Below, piece by piece: positions 11,818 through 22,322 of a stretch of DNA of 64,000 bases (positions within the stretch are counted from its first letter, which is position 1; each line of letters starts with the position of its first letter). Where the stretch lies: contig OX421964.1 of assembly GCA_949128115.1 (NCBI GenBank), forward strand, positions 1,860,001-1,924,000, read 5' to 3'. A program made the position numbers and the translations under genes. The stretch comes from Anaspis maculata. Lineage: Eukaryota; Arthropoda; Insecta; Coleoptera; Scraptiidae. The notes under the pieces were generated by a model, which had not been told where the DNA came from, ran no database searches, and worked only from the letters and a program-made list of their open reading frames with translations.

Positions 11818-12567
11818 TTGGAAGGTATCAAAATGGAAGAATACATCAAAACCATTGGTAAAATTATTGATGCCAAGAAAATATTGTTCGCATCCAGAAT
11901 ATCCAAAAATCGTGTTTGTCTTTATCTGACAAATAAAACCACAGTGGAAGATTTTGTGCAAAATGATCGCTTTATCCAAATTGGTGAGAACAATATCAAT
12001 GTCAGAAAACTGATAACCCCCACTCAACGTTTGTTTTTATCAAATGTCAATCCCACTATACCCCACTCAGCTATTGAAAGCGAACTGCGCCAATCAGGAT
12101 TGAAGCTTGTTTCACCAATCACTTTCCTAAAAGTAGGTATTTCTGACAGTGAATACAACCATATTTTTAGTTTCCGGAGGCAGGTCTATTTCTCACAAAC
12201 GGACGATGAAGTAGCTATTCCAGAATCAATTGTATTGAATCATGTGGATACTCAATACAGGATCTTTCTCTCAAACAGCGACAATATGCTCTGTTTTAAA
12301 TGCAGACAGACTGGACACATTGCAGGTACATGTCCAAATGAAGAAATGGTAAGAAGTTCGCAAATAACTCCAGATGAGGTTGAAAAATCTAAAGCAAATA
12401 AAAGACCTCTTTCAGAGACTACAGAGACCTCAACTAGAATCAGTATAGACAGCAACATTGCCGAATCACCTTTGACGTTAGATGTAGCCACACCAATAAA
12501 CACACCAACAGCGGTGGTGTTGCTATTTTCTCAATCTGTGAGAATGTTGTTGAGGAAGTACCTCTAA
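11818..12567 (+). pseudogene. LINE ORF1 fused by deletion to endonuclease sequence
   Basis: The 249-codon frame contains FASRISKNRVCLYLTNKTT, RKLITPTQRLFLSNV and SFRRQVYFSQTDDE, then a CCHC knuckle CFKCRQTGHIAGTC near residue 160, matching ORF1 of the opposing copy. The last ~20 codons are out-of-frame endonuclease sequence, because a deletion near 12507 removed the end of ORF1 and the start of ORF2. The Met at 11818 is inside the protein relative to copy 1, and the true start is lost or upstream. Confidence 0.7.
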
Positions 12568-13020
12568 CTACAAACCTCGAAGCGCTTGCCATCAAAATTT
12601 TGAACAAAAAATCCCTCACCATCTGCAATGTGTATATTTCTCCGAACAGACCCTTTACATATGAAGAAATTGAAGACTTGGTAAACCAACTTGATCCACC
12701 CTTCATTTTTACAGGCGACTTCAACTCCCATAACACTGTTTGGGGATCCCAACATACAGACGTCAGAGTCGAATTATTGGAAAAGTTGTTGATATGGATA
12801 ACATTTGTTTACTAGATTCACACGGTCCAACTCACGTCAGCTACTCAACTGGTACTTTTTCTAGAATTGATCTATCACTTTGTGACCCTAGAACGGTAAT
12901 ATCCTTATCTTTGGAATGGGAGGTTTTACAGAACCCATATGCATTAGACCATCTACCAATACTGATCAAATCTCTTGATCATGCTCCTCCTCAATATCAC
13001 CACAGGGATTTATACCTCGC
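12507..13020 (+). pseudogene. LINE endonuclease domain remainder
   Basis: Broken across two frames. The first gives LTICNVYISPNRPFTYEEIE and then FTGDFNSHNTVWGS, the GDFN/H core of AP-type endonucleases. The second (to 13020) gives GTFSRIDLSLCDP and ALDHLPI, with DH replacing the usual SDH. The frame change lies near 12770-12800. Confidence 0.7.
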
Positions 13021-15726
13021 ATAAACCTGGCGAGAGTAGACTGGGAGAAGTATCAAGCTGTGACTTCACCAGATACTCTAAAAAATCTCCATGAGGAGAG
13101 CGTTGACCAATTAGTTACAAATTTGAACAATCTGAAAATGAATGGCATAGAAAAAAGTTCCTCACTTTCATCAAATAAAATATCCAAATCTGTCCCTTGG
13201 TGGAACCCTGAGTGTGACGTGGCTACAAAAAATAACAAAAAAGCTCATAACCGTTTAAAAAAACATAACACCATAGAAAACTTGATTCACCTCAAGAAAT
13301 GCAGGGCAATTGCCCAAAGAACGATAAAACTAAGTAAACAAAAATCTTGGGAAAAATACGTTTCAGGGTTCAATAATAACACATCACCATCAGTAGTCTG
13401 GAAAAAAGTGAAGAAAATTCAGTGGACAAATTACCACCAAAGCATCACCGCACTAAAAATCGACAACGACAGCCTCATAACAGACCCCCAACAAATAGTA
13501 TTCAGATCAAATGGCTAAAGAATTTCAAAAAAAAGCTCCAGTGACCAGCAATACCCCCAACATTTCATTGAGCAGAAATCAAGAACAGAGAAAAATCACA
13601 TCGCAATGAATAAAAATTCCCAACATCCCATCAATGACCCTTTCACAAAATGGGAACTTAACGAAACCTTCAACAATCTTAAAATAAAAAACACCAGGGC
13701 CTGACGGAATCTCATATGAAATGATACGTAACCTCCCCCAAAAAACATTAAACTATATTTTTTCTCTGTATAACCACATTTGGCAAGAAAATCTTTTCCC
13801 AGCAAAATGGAGAGAGGCTTACGTTATACCAATCTTGAAACCCAACAAAAATCGTACCGATCCCTCTAGCTGTCGCCCAGTCTCTTTGACAAATTGTCTA
13901 TGTAGAGTTATGGAGGCAATGGTTAATAAACGTTTAATGTGGCACCGCGAAGGAAAAAAAATTGATCAATAACAACCAATGCGGCTTTAGAAAAGGGAGA
14001 TCCACCACCGATCAATGAGTTGCCTTTGAATCTGAAATCTATCTTGCATATAATGCAAAAGAACAAGTGACAACTATATTCTTTGACCTTCAAAAAGCAT
14101 ATGATACTGCCTGGAAGTTTAATATACTAAGATCTCTAAAAGAGTTGGAGATCGATGGGAACATGCTCTGTTTTATAGCAAACTTCTTAAAAGATAGAAC
14201 TTTTAGGGTAGAACATAACAACTACATTTCCCTCGAAGTAGAGCAAATGAATGGTGTCCCCCAAGGTGAAGTTTTGAGTGTCACTCTTTTTATGATTGCA
14301 ATAAATGAAGTCACCGAGGCTATTTCTCCCCATATCAAAACGTCGTTGTATGTGGATGATCTCGCCATCTACTATCCAGGGAAAAATGGAACGATTGCAA
14401 AAAGATTACTACAAAACTCGATAACAAAACTAGAGAAATGGTCATCAAACACAGGTTTCACTTTCTCACCGCAAAAAACGAAGTGTATCCTTTTTAGTCG
14501 ACTCCATAAGAACTCACAGCCCCCAATCTTCAAACTCTATGACTCCAATATCGAAACTGTTGAGGAAATCAGATTTTTGGGTCTAACATTTGCTGGCAAA
14601 CTTACTTGGTTGCCTCACCTCAAAACATTGAAGGACGATTGCTACAACAAAATGAAAATCTTGAAAACTTTATGTAATTTTGATTGGGGAGCCGATCAAG
14701 AAACCATGTTGAAACTGTACAAAGCACTCATTCGATCAAAACTGGATTATGGTAGCGTCGCTTACTCTTCAGCAAAACCAAACCTCTTACAAATGCTTGA
14801 CCCCATTCAAAATACCGCCATCCGCCTTGCTTCAGGAGCCTTCAGATCCAGCCCCTCCATTAGCCTTTTATGTTATGTTGGCGAACCCCCCTTTGAGCCT
14901 GAGACGCAAAAAACTAATGGTCAAGTATTGTACGAATTTGATTAATAGCGTCGACCACCCAACACATGATTACATTTTTCCACCATTACCAACAGCCCCT
15001 CGATTAAGATACGCCCCTCCTATTATAGACCAAAGACTGAAAGCAGCTTTGAATGAAATTAATCTCACTTCGATTGCCAAACCAACTTGTAACCTCCATT
15101 CAAAAACTCCCCCATGGTCTTTAAAACCCCCTGAGATTAACTTAGCAATAATTGAATATAATAAAGAAAACACCCCTAGAGATATATACGAAGGAATCCT
15201 TCGTGAAGTAATCCACAATTCACCCGAACATGACCAAATTTACACAGACGCTGCGAAAGACAAAATCGGCGCAGCTTTTGTACATAACAATACCACTCGG
15301 ACATATAAGATCTCAAACACCTGCTCCATCCACACAGCTGAACTTTTTGCGATACTACAAGCGGTAAAATATCTTGAAAACCAGACCAAAACAAAATTTC
15401 TGATCCTCACGGATTCCTTGAGTTCTCTAGAGAGTTTATCCCAATACAACTCATTGAACTCACTGTCACGAGAAATCGAGGAGAAAGTTGATAACCTTGA
15501 ACCAGCCGACAAAACAGCTGTTTTCATTTGGGTGCCGTCTCACATAGGGATAACTGGGAACGAGAAAGCTGATGAGGAAGCCTGTCATATATCACATCCA
15601 ATATACAAAGTCTTTTTCTACCTCGATTTAAAGATCTTTGGGTACAAACCACTGGCAACAAACTGCGTGAGATCTCTGCATCTATTGGTCCTTGGCCGCT
15701 CAGAAAATCAAGAAGAGAGAACATAA
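13020..15726 (+). pseudogene. LINE ORF2: reverse transcriptase and RNase H
   Basis: The linker with VPWWNPECDVATKNNKKAHN (13060-13518) is followed by RT pieces: NCLCRVMEAMVNKRL (about 13900), then a 292-codon frame (14067-14945) with TTIFFDLQKAYDTAWKF, MNGVPQGEVLSVTLF and the catalytic SLYVDDLAIY. The frame then shifts, and 14749-15726 carries RNase H with acidic residues in IYTDAAKDKIG, HTAELFAILQ, LILTDSLSSLES and WVPSHIGITGNEKADEEA. Downstream, QCSNTINSIRHILIDCP-type residues (near 15810) form the end domain. Several frameshifts (near 13520, 13975 and 14900) and an early stop after 15726 make it a pseudogene. Confidence 0.8.
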
Positions 15727-16105
15727 TCCTTTCGAGACTTGGGATAGGGCACTGTTTCCTAAAACACTCCCATATCTTCAAAAAACTACCAGCCGAACAG
15801 TGTAGTCAGTGTAACACTATCAACTCAATCCGGCATATCCTAATAGACTGCCCACAATTTCAGGAAGAGAGAGAGTCACAGCTGGCCTACCTGGAAATCT
15901 CCCTTCTGTCCTGAACTCTTCTAATGCCGACATATAGCAATTACTTTTTTGAAAACAATTGGAATTTTTAATCAAATTTAGGATCTACATCTATTTTTCT
16001 CAAACCGATCCGGCGCTAATAATCTTGATATTGATGCACCTAATCCTGAGTAAAAAAAAATTGTGAAACAGTTTAGGCAACATCACAACATTTTGTCCCT
16101 TGCAG

Positions 16106-16264
16106 ATCAGCTCCTGTACATTTGATGTCGTCTATTCGTCTCTCTATTCTATTTTTCTCCGCAGTCGTTTTTTCTGTGGTTTATTTGACAATAGTTGATG
16201 GTTATGTTCCTGACAAGTGCCGAAAAGACTCTTGCCCCATCCATGAGTTTTCGCACGTAAATGA
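16106..16264 (+). CDS. Candidate first coding exon of a small secreted protein
   Basis: Seen: a splice acceptor (TTTTGTCCCTTGCAG ending at 16105), a Met codon at 16125, an open frame of 46 codons, and a strong donor GTGAGT at 16265. The peptide begins MSSIRLSILFFSAVVFSVVY, a textbook hydrophobic signal sequence. A mature part with two Cys follows (VDGYVPDKCRKDSCPIHEF). Without splicing the frame would end one codon later, at the TGA overlapping the donor. It could be the start of a neuropeptide, cysteine-rich extracellular protein or receptor; the family is not recognised. It lies in low-repeat DNA between the LINE pair and a MITE, which favours a host gene. Downstream exons were not identified. 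Confidence 0.5.
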
Positions 16265-16363
16265 GTGAGTACTTTCCCAGACTCACTTTCCGCACGCTTG
16301 TATGACGCTGGTTGAACTGCTATTCAACATGTACCAACAGAACATTATCAATCAATAAGGGCC

Positions 16364-16541
16364 CAGTGGCGTAACTAGAGGGGGGTTTTCGGGGTCAAAA
16401 TCCCCCCCCCCCCCCCATTGGCCATCGAATTTCCTGCGAAATTTCAAATGCGACGCTTTTTTATTCGTTTTGCTCGCATATTCGCATATTTTTCAGTCGT
16501 GACCCCCCCCCCCCCATTGGACACTTCTAGTTACGCCACTG
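16364..16541. mobile_element. hAT-like MITE, 178 bp
   Basis: The terminal inverted repeats are CAGTGGCGTAACTAGAG on the left and CTAGTTACGCCACTG on the right. CAGTG-type ends are typical of hAT elements. Flanks TAAGGGCC (16356-16363) and TAAAGGGCC (16542-16550) look like an 8-bp target duplication with one added base. Two poly-C runs lie inside. It has no coding capacity. Confidence 0.8.
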
Positions 16542-16704
16542 TAAAGGGCCGTTCGTGTCCTAGCCTATTTATTTAGAAGAAGAATGTTAAAACTTGGGTG
16601 TTTCGGCACCTACACATTTCTGTAGCGGTTTTCCCTCGTCGAGGTCTACCTCATGCTTGAATACTTAAGTATATTGGATAATTTGTACCAACCTTTACAC
16701 ATTT

Positions 16705-17906
16705 TGTAGCCGGCTAGCTTACAGCGGCGCGGAAGGCGTGGGTTCTTCTTACTCTACTGGGTTGGAAAACTAACAATTGGAAAACTGATGGAAAGGCGCC
16801 AACCCGTTGGCCCTTGATTTAGTTAGTTAATAAAAGTGAATTAAAGTTAACGGGTAAACTAATAATTATTAGGCACAGATAGAATATGATGTAGTAAGTA
16901 AGTTGACAATGATGGAAATTGAGTTTAGCTTTAGTTTATTTAAAAGGAGAATTACCGGTCGCACAACTATATAGAAAATTTAAGATACACAAAATTCTAA
17001 TGAAATAATGGGATTAATATAAAAATGATATTTAGGAGATCAGCTGGAAATGATATCTCCACTAATTGCCGCACAATACAGGGTGAAATACAAACGGGTC
17101 GCGTTAACCAAACACGTAAGCTTACGATTTGCGCAGACTAGATTCGCGAACAAATTTTGTAATTACTACAGCGGACTAAGGAGAGACAATCACAAACATA
17201 ATATCTCACTCAATAATTCATTGTGTGTAGCTGAAGCAAACTATGCTGACGGGCAGTTCCAGTGTAGACTTTGATGGTTGCAACTTGAAATGGTGTCTCT
17301 TGACTGGTGGAAACGATGAAATGTGGTGGAATTTGATGAGTGTAGGAACTTGATGGAAACGTTGAAAATTTGATGAAATTTGACGAAATCTGATGAAATC
17401 CAAACTTAAAATGACGGTCTGCCCCTCAGGAATTTACTCTTGCGTCATATTTAGCCAAAATGCGTTGGCATATTCAGCGTAAATCTAAGAGCCTACAAGG
17501 GAAATCGAAATTAGGTTTGTGCTATTTATTTCCTGGTCAATATCCTACCCTTTAGATGTTCATCGGGCTCATGGTAATAATTGATTCGAGTTCCATGTTG
17601 GGTAGATCAAAAATATCTTTAAATACGGCCTAAAAAATCTGGAATGAATTATCTGAGGAACGTTATTAAAATCTTCACCTTTTAGCGTGAACCGCGTGGT
17701 TTAAATAATAACTCGAGGCATATGACGGTGAGGGCTTTCGAGTTATTTGAATCAAAAGTATTTTTGATTACTGATGGCCACTCACGACCGCACGTTTCGC
17801 CTCTCGACGCTGAATGAACTCCCCGCAAGGTTTTTGCTACGCGTATCGTCCGGGAAAAAGTTATCAAGTTCTTTCTTGCCAAACCCGGTCAAAAAAATTG
17901 CTACAC
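16705..17906 (-). repeat. Putative 3' LTR of the degenerate Gypsy element
   Basis: On the minus strand a purine-rich tract (GATGGAAGAGGGTGG, about 17907-17921) abuts TGTAGCAA at 17906, the pattern of a polypurine tract next to a 3' LTR. The first 80 bp recur at 22243-22322 at the other end of the element. The far end is inferred from TGTAGCCGG at 16705 (minus-strand ...CCGGCTACA), which is only a guess. No matching target duplication was found. Confidence 0.45.
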
Positions 17907-18457
17907 CACCCTCTTCCATCGAAGAATCAAAATACAGTGGTATTTTTATTCAAAAACAAAATTGAGAACATTACACCCAACAGCCGGATAATTGTTCAAC
18001 TCCCTACCTAAAGCTAAACCGTTTTTTTTTCTCTCTAAATATAAACCTAAACCTACTGTACAATTTGTATAACCGTCGCAATGCACCAGATTCTCTCTCA
18101 TCATGGATAGTTCTTTTGTATAATGCTATTGGTATCTTCGCGTACCACACGTCCAAAAAAATTGAAATTGGAACTCACTATCAGTAGGTCACAATCGGGA
18201 ATATTTCAATATCGGTATGGTCACATCCGGTAAAAAATCGCATTATTGAGAATAGTTGAGATTAATGGACTCGCTGAGGTCATAATGATATTCACCTAAC
18301 TATACTTATTCAGTAAACCAACACCACTCTTAATCTATTGTGTCTAAAATTGCTTATATACAAATCCTAACTCTAAACAGGTAGCTACCTCAAGTCTAAA
18401 AATTTCGTATTAGCCGTATTTAATCGAGAGAAAATAATTTCACTGAAATTTGAAAAT

Positions 18458-20073
18458 CTAGTTAACGGAAAGATCAGAATTTGACCCCAAATAAACCTTT
18501 AGGTCTTGGATATGCCAATTGCCGGCGTCGGATCCATCTGTATTCCTTAACCTGTAAACCAAACGAGATACCCGATTTGAAACCGTATTCAAAACGAATT
18601 TTGGTGCTAACTTTGCCGAAAATTTGTCAGCCGCCTTAGACAAAACCTTATTTCGCCGCCAGACATCTCTGCCCTACTTCAAACGTTACGTCTCTTCTAC
18701 GGAGATTGTATCGAGTTGCGTACTTATGATAAGTCTGACTTAGCTGCTTTTTTACTTGCGAATAAACTTCGGGCAGTTTCCTCAATTCCCTTGCATACTC
18801 TTCTCGATCTTCTGGATTTAACTGAATGTCACTGGTCGAATTCACCTGACCGTAATAATTTCCTGCGATAGGTATAGCTCGACCAAAATTTAAAAAACAC
18901 GGGGAAAAACCCGGTTACCTCATGAACAGCGGTGTTTAGCGCATATTGAATTTCGGAAAGATATTTATCCCACTTTCGTTGGTCCTGCTGGATGTAAGAT
19001 CTGATTGCTGTGCCGATGGTTTTGTTGGTTCTCTCTACAAAATTACTTTGCGCATGGTACTTGGCATTGAATTAGATCTTTTGAACACGATATTTGTCAG
19101 CTAAAGCCCGGAATTCCCTGCCAGCAAATTGAGAGCCGTTGTCGCATATTATAAACTGCGGCACCCCGTACACATGGAAAACATTTTTCTCCATGAAACT
19201 CACGATCTTATCGGCAGTGGCTTTTCTCATCGGAAACAATAAGGAATATTTGGTAAACCAGTCGGCTACAACTAACAAATATGCGTTTCCACTAGTGGAC
19301 CGTGGATAAGGACCCACAATATCCACTGCGACAATCTGCCATGGATATTTAACGTTTTTTTCACACCCCAGGCAGCGCATTTGGATGTTTTTGTTCACCA
19401 CATTCCCTGCAATTCCGAACAAACTTCAACACATCAAACCTTAATTTTGGCCAATAATAATTCTCCAGGACTCGAGCGAAAGTCTTATAGTACCCAAAAT
19501 GAGCAGCGGTAGGTTCGCAGTGACATTCTTTCAAAACCCGTCTTCTGTCCCCCATAAGGTACAAGCAATTTCCATTCAGAAATATTAGTCCGAATATCAG
19601 CCTTTGAGGAGATGAATTTAAAAATCAGTTGGTTTTCGACCCGCCACAAAGGATACCTATCAGGATAATCGGAGATATTTTGTCTAAGATTTTTATACCA
19701 GTTGTCTAGGTTATCTGACTTTACATCAATAGTGGAGATCTCGTGAATTCGTGATAACACATCGGGAACTATATGTAGTTGGCCCTTCCGGTGTATTAGC
19801 TCAAATGAAAACTGTTGTAGTTTTATAGCCCACCGAGCGAGTCTCCCAGTTGGTTCCTTTAACTGATTCAACCATAATAATGAGAAGTGGTCGGTTATCA
19901 CCTTAAAATGAGTACCCTCGATGTAAGGACGAAATTTTTCTAGACTGAACATCAAAGATAATAATTCCCGTTCGGTAACCGTATAATTACGCTCGGTTCT
20001 TGACATGGATCTTGAGCAAAAGGCTATGGCCGCTTCTTCACCCTCTACTTCTTGCGAAAGAACTCCACTCAAT
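18458..20073 (-). pseudogene. Gypsy pol: RNase H and integrase remnants
   Basis: Frames broken by shifts read in order: RNase H (IAFCSRSMSRTERNYTVTER, then FKVITDHFSLLWL), the integrase zinc region with AAHFGYYKTFARVLENYYW and NCRECGEQKHP, the catalytic core with VAVDIVGPYPRST and FIICDNGSQFAGREF (two of the three catalytic acidic residues), and a C-terminal part with HKYATRYNLRRRDVTFEVG and PKFVLNTVSNRVSRLVYRL. Breaks occur near 19490, 19400, 19070 and 18645, so no functional protein is made. RNase H and integrase normally degrade the RNA template and insert the cDNA. Confidence 0.75.
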
Positions 20074-20655
20074 CCAGTTGTCTCGGCCCCGTTCATTGAA
20101 AACTGCATTCGTGTGCACTGAGGGTATGGTATGGTAGGTACGTCCGTTCCAGTTGGACATGTACTTGCCAAGGGCGTAGAAAAGCTCACCTATGGATTGT
20201 GGAAGACGGAGATGACGTGAGATGCGGATGGGATTCGCTGGTCTAATACACGTTTCATATTCTTGTATATCCTCGAGTCTTTTGAGCAAGAGGGTTCTTG
20301 TGATTTGCAAGAATTCATCTCTGGTTAAAGGTGGCATTTGAACACCGCCTAGGGTGGTCTCGCTGACATCATATGTCGCGTTGATGACCCTGGAAAGCAA
20401 TCCCGGGTTTACAATCAGATTGATGACTCTGCGGCGAGACATCATTCGACCAAATTGGAGTTTGAGCTCAGGGTTAGTTAACACTGGGACCAGTGCGAGC
20501 TGTTGTCCTCCTTGTGCGGGTCGGCCTTTCGTCATTGCGACTGGGGCGGCTGTCTGTACTCCTGCGGGTGCGGGGGCGGGGGGTGGTGCCTGTGGGCTCA
20601 CTGTTGGAGCGAGAGTGGCAGGCGGGGCGACTGGGGCTGGCGTTTGAGTTGCCAT
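20038..20655 (-). CDS. Unknown 205-aa ORF B, truncated by the left TIR
   Basis: The N-terminal ~45 residues are Pro/Ala-rich (MATQTPAPVAPPATLAPTVS). A folded-looking region follows with LKLQFGRMMSRRRVINLIVN and SRVINATYDVSETTLGG, then RDEFLQITRTLLLKRLEDIQ. From about 20128 the frame runs through the TIR into Gypsy sequence, so the final ~30 codons are not original and the true C terminus is lost. The start overlaps ORF A. Composition (disordered Pro/Ala head, helical body) would suit a viral structural protein, but no family is recognised and function is unassigned. Confidence 0.45.
   Translation of the reverse strand: MATQTPAPVAPPATLAPTVSPQAPPPAPAPAGVQTAAPVAMTKGRPAQGGQQLALVPVLTNPELKLQFGRMMSRRRVINLIVNPGLLSRVINATYDVSETTLGGVQMPPLTRDEFLQITRTLLLKRLEDIQEYETCIRPANPIRISRHLRLPQSIGELFYALGKYMSNWNGRTYHTIPSVHTNAVFNERGRDNWIEWSSFARSRG
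20079..20128 (+). repeat. Left TIR (50 bp)
   Basis: Starts TGTCTCGGCC and ends GAGGGTATG. It matches the reverse complement of 21934-21983 at all 50 positions, then the two sides diverge. Confidence 0.95.
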
Positions 20656-20986
20656 CGTTTAAGCTTTGTGATAAGCTAGTTGACTGTTCGAGTGATTCGT
20701 CTGAGGGGTTTAGCTCAAAGTACGACTCGTGGGTGGCCGTATGGTCGTCCTGACACTTACGATAGGGCGTAACGCAGAGGTGTTGTCTTCGTGCGTCTGG
20801 CGATGCGCGGAGATATACTGCTAAGTACTGGTGGAAGTCTTCCGGAGTAGAGATTACGTGGTAGCCTTCTCCAATAAAATAACAGGAGTGTTTTCTTTCT
20901 GAACCTAGCACGTCTTCTATAGTAGCTGGATGACGGTAGTAGAAAATAATATCTTTATGTTGAAACCTCGTAAAGGTGAACGACAT
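20474..20986 (-). CDS. Unknown 170-aa ORF A carried by the TIR element
   Basis: The protein starts MSFTFTRFQHKDIIFYYRHP. It has an apparently folded N-terminal ~75 residues (SCYFIGEGYHVISTPEDFHQ, then a stretch with two Cys, CVTPYRKC) and a Ser/Thr/Arg-rich basic tail (PRPRTRRSTDSRPSRNDERP). I do not recognise the family. Its last ~180 nt overlap the start of ORF B in another frame. A long overlap between two intact frames is normal in compact viral genomes and unusual for host genes, so a viral source is inferred, not shown. The frame is intact. No signal peptide or membrane segment is seen. It lies about 950 bp inside the right end of the element, downstream of a GC-rich stretch that could hold a promoter. 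Confidence 0.5.
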   Translation of the reverse strand: MSFTFTRFQHKDIIFYYRHPATIEDVLGSERKHSCYFIGEGYHVISTPEDFHQYLAVYLRASPDARRQHLCVTPYRKCQDDHTATHESYFELNPSDESLEQSTSLSQSLNDGNSNASPSRPACHSRSNSEPTGTTPRPRTRRSTDSRPSRNDERPTRTRRTTARTGPSVN

Positions 20987-21933
20987 TAAGAAATAAGGTA
21001 AAATTGCAATTTATATGTTAGCGCGGTACACATAAAGACGGCAGCCTTCCGATGAAGGCTGCATTAAAACAATAACTCTTGGATTAGGAAAGCAGCAAGC
21101 GACAGTCAGAAATAAAATTCACAACAACAATCAAAAACTTTAATGCAAAACAAAAGAAAAAAAAACACAAACAGACAGAATTACAAAACAATAAAAAAAA
21201 AACAATGTGAATTAAATGAAATGAAAAATCCGAGTGGTTCTGATCGGGGGCAGATTCGCTGGCGCCGAGTGGCGTCCTGAAAACGAGACGAACTGCACTG
21301 AAGGTATACACCCCGGCAAACGGGAATAAACGGTAAATGGTAAAAACAATGGAAAATATGGAACTTACGGGATCTTATTCGGTGGCGGCGTCGTCCTGGC
21401 GGAGTCCGAAGGCGGCGTCGTGGTGGATGGCCGTTCTGGTGGTGGATTTCCTTTTGAAATGCACGAGTGCCCGTGTTCGTCACCAAAATGGCGGACGAAC
21501 GACTCGATCCCGTCCGAAACTGGAGCTTTGTGTGCGGCTGGCTGGTCCAAGCCGCTCCCCGGTGAAAGCGGTGAAAACTGCCGCTTTCTGGACTTGAAGA
21601 TGCTGCAGAGATCCTCCAGGAGTCACTATCGGACGCGATGGGCCTTGGATGGGCTTCTGGTCGAGTACGAATGTACGCCGATGGCACGACAAGATGGCCG
21701 CGAGAACGATGACCAAAAAAAAGACGGCGTGGCTTCCCGCTCGACGTACGGAGATCGACACCGCTTCGAACGAAGCGGCAAAGGCACGAGCGGAAAGAAA
21801 GCCGAAGAATGCCGAAGACGGCCGAAGAAAGTGCTGGAGCTCGTTTACGCTTGCGCCTGACAGCCAAGTGCCAGGCACACCGAACAGGGGGTGAGGGGTG
21901 AGGACTTGGACAACACAGGGATATTTTGGGTTG
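20987..21933. other. GC-rich leader of the TIR element
   Basis: About 950 bp upstream of ORF A. From about 21240 to 21900 it is clearly more GC- and CpG-rich than the surrounding DNA. Overlapping open frames on both strands (for example 21181-21984 minus and 21420-21860 plus) are best explained by that composition. It may hold the promoter of the two ORFs. Confidence 0.45.
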
Positions 21934-21983
21934 CATACCCTCAGTGCACACGAATGCAGTTTTCAATGAACGGGGCCGAGACA
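21934..21983 (-). repeat. Right TIR (50 bp)
   Basis: Exact inverted partner of 20079-20128. It is followed by the CCAGT target duplicate. Confidence 0.95.
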
Positions 21984-21988
21984 CCAGT

Positions 21989-22306
21989 ATTACTAGCGTC
22001 GCATTGTATGGTGAAAATTAAGTTGAAATCAGGACTACGAAGTACAGGTGACGAAATCAATTTTTGTTTTATGTCCACAAAAGCTTTCTCGGCTTCAGAA
22101 TTCCACTGAAATTTTTGTTTCTTTTTCCGGCCCTTCAAGAGATCATTGATAGGGGATACTAACGTACTGAAATGCGGAACAAAACGCCTGTACCAAGAAC
22201 AGACTCCGATGAAACGTTCAATTTCAGTGGTATCAGTGGCAAGGTTTTTGCTACGCGTATCGTTCGGGAAAAAGTTATCAACTTCTTTCTTGCCAAACCC
22301 GGTCAA
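21989..22306 (-). pseudogene. Gypsy pol: RT thumb and start of RNase H
   Basis: The frame contains TTEIERFIGVCSWYRRFVPH, LLKGRKKKQKFQWNSEAEKA and FTIQCDASNTG, the RT connection and the first RNase H Asp. Its first ~20 codons are translated LTR-like sequence (22243-22306), not pol. The downstream part of the same domain resumes at 20073 on the far side of the inserted element. Confidence 0.8.
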
Positions 22307-22322
22307 AAAAAATGCTACAAAT
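22243..22322 (-). repeat. 80-bp truncated 5' LTR copy
   Basis: A direct repeat of 17827-17906 at about 94 percent by eye, beginning TGTAGCA on the minus strand and containing GACCGGGTTTGGCAAGAAAG. It fuses directly with pol sequence at 22242. Confidence 0.7.

Larger units (their letters stand above)
11764..15910 (+). mobile_element. LINE copy 2 with RT and RNase H domains (defective)
   Basis: In order on the plus strand: ORF1 (11818-12500), a junction that drops into the middle of the endonuclease (about 12507), endonuclease remainder (12507-13020), linker (13020-13518), reverse transcriptase (about 13600-14945), RNase H (about 15220-15590) and a C-terminal Cys/His motif (about 15730-15890). 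An RNase H domain downstream of RT places it in the I/LOA-like group rather than Jockey or CR1. Multiple frameshifts and the deletion joining ORF1 to the endonuclease make it non-autonomous. No clear poly(A) tail or target duplication was found at the 3' end. Confidence 0.8.
20079..21983 (-). mobile_element. 1.9 kb TIR element with 5-bp target duplication and two ORFs
   Basis: Identical 50-bp inverted repeats (20079-20128 and 21934-21983) begin TGTCTCGGCCCCGTTCATTG. The flanking pentamers CCAGT at 20074-20078 and 21984-21988 are direct copies. The Gypsy RNase H coding sequence is collinear on the two sides, proving insertion. TGT...ACA ends with a short TSD are known from LTR elements and from integrase-type DNA transposons of the Ginger group; inverted rather than direct repeats favour the latter. 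No integrase is present, so it would be non-autonomous. It carries two overlapping minus-strand ORFs and about 0.95 kb of GC-rich upstream DNA. Confidence 0.85.
17907..22322 (-). mobile_element. Degenerate Ty3/Gypsy retrotransposon, interrupted
   Basis: Minus-strand pol remnants run from RT thumb/RNase H (22242-21989), across a 1.9 kb insertion (20079-21983), to RNase H (20073-19485), the HHCC zinc region (about 19564-19361), the integrase core (19422-19072) and the integrase C-terminal region (18845-18458). Gag, protease and most of RT are missing. The left-hand 80 bp LTR-like repeat at 22243-22322 joins directly into the RT thumb, so a large internal deletion occurred. Confidence 0.75.

Noticed and set aside
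20079..21983. Interpreting TGT...ACA plus a 5-bp duplication as an ordinary LTR retrotransposon
   Set aside because: The 50-bp termini are inverted, not direct, repeats, and no second direct copy of the end sequence is present.
21181..21984. 267-codon minus ORF and overlapping plus ORF 21420-21860
   Set aside because: Both strands are open over the same GC-rich stretch, part of one lies in the TIR, and there is no coherent domain.
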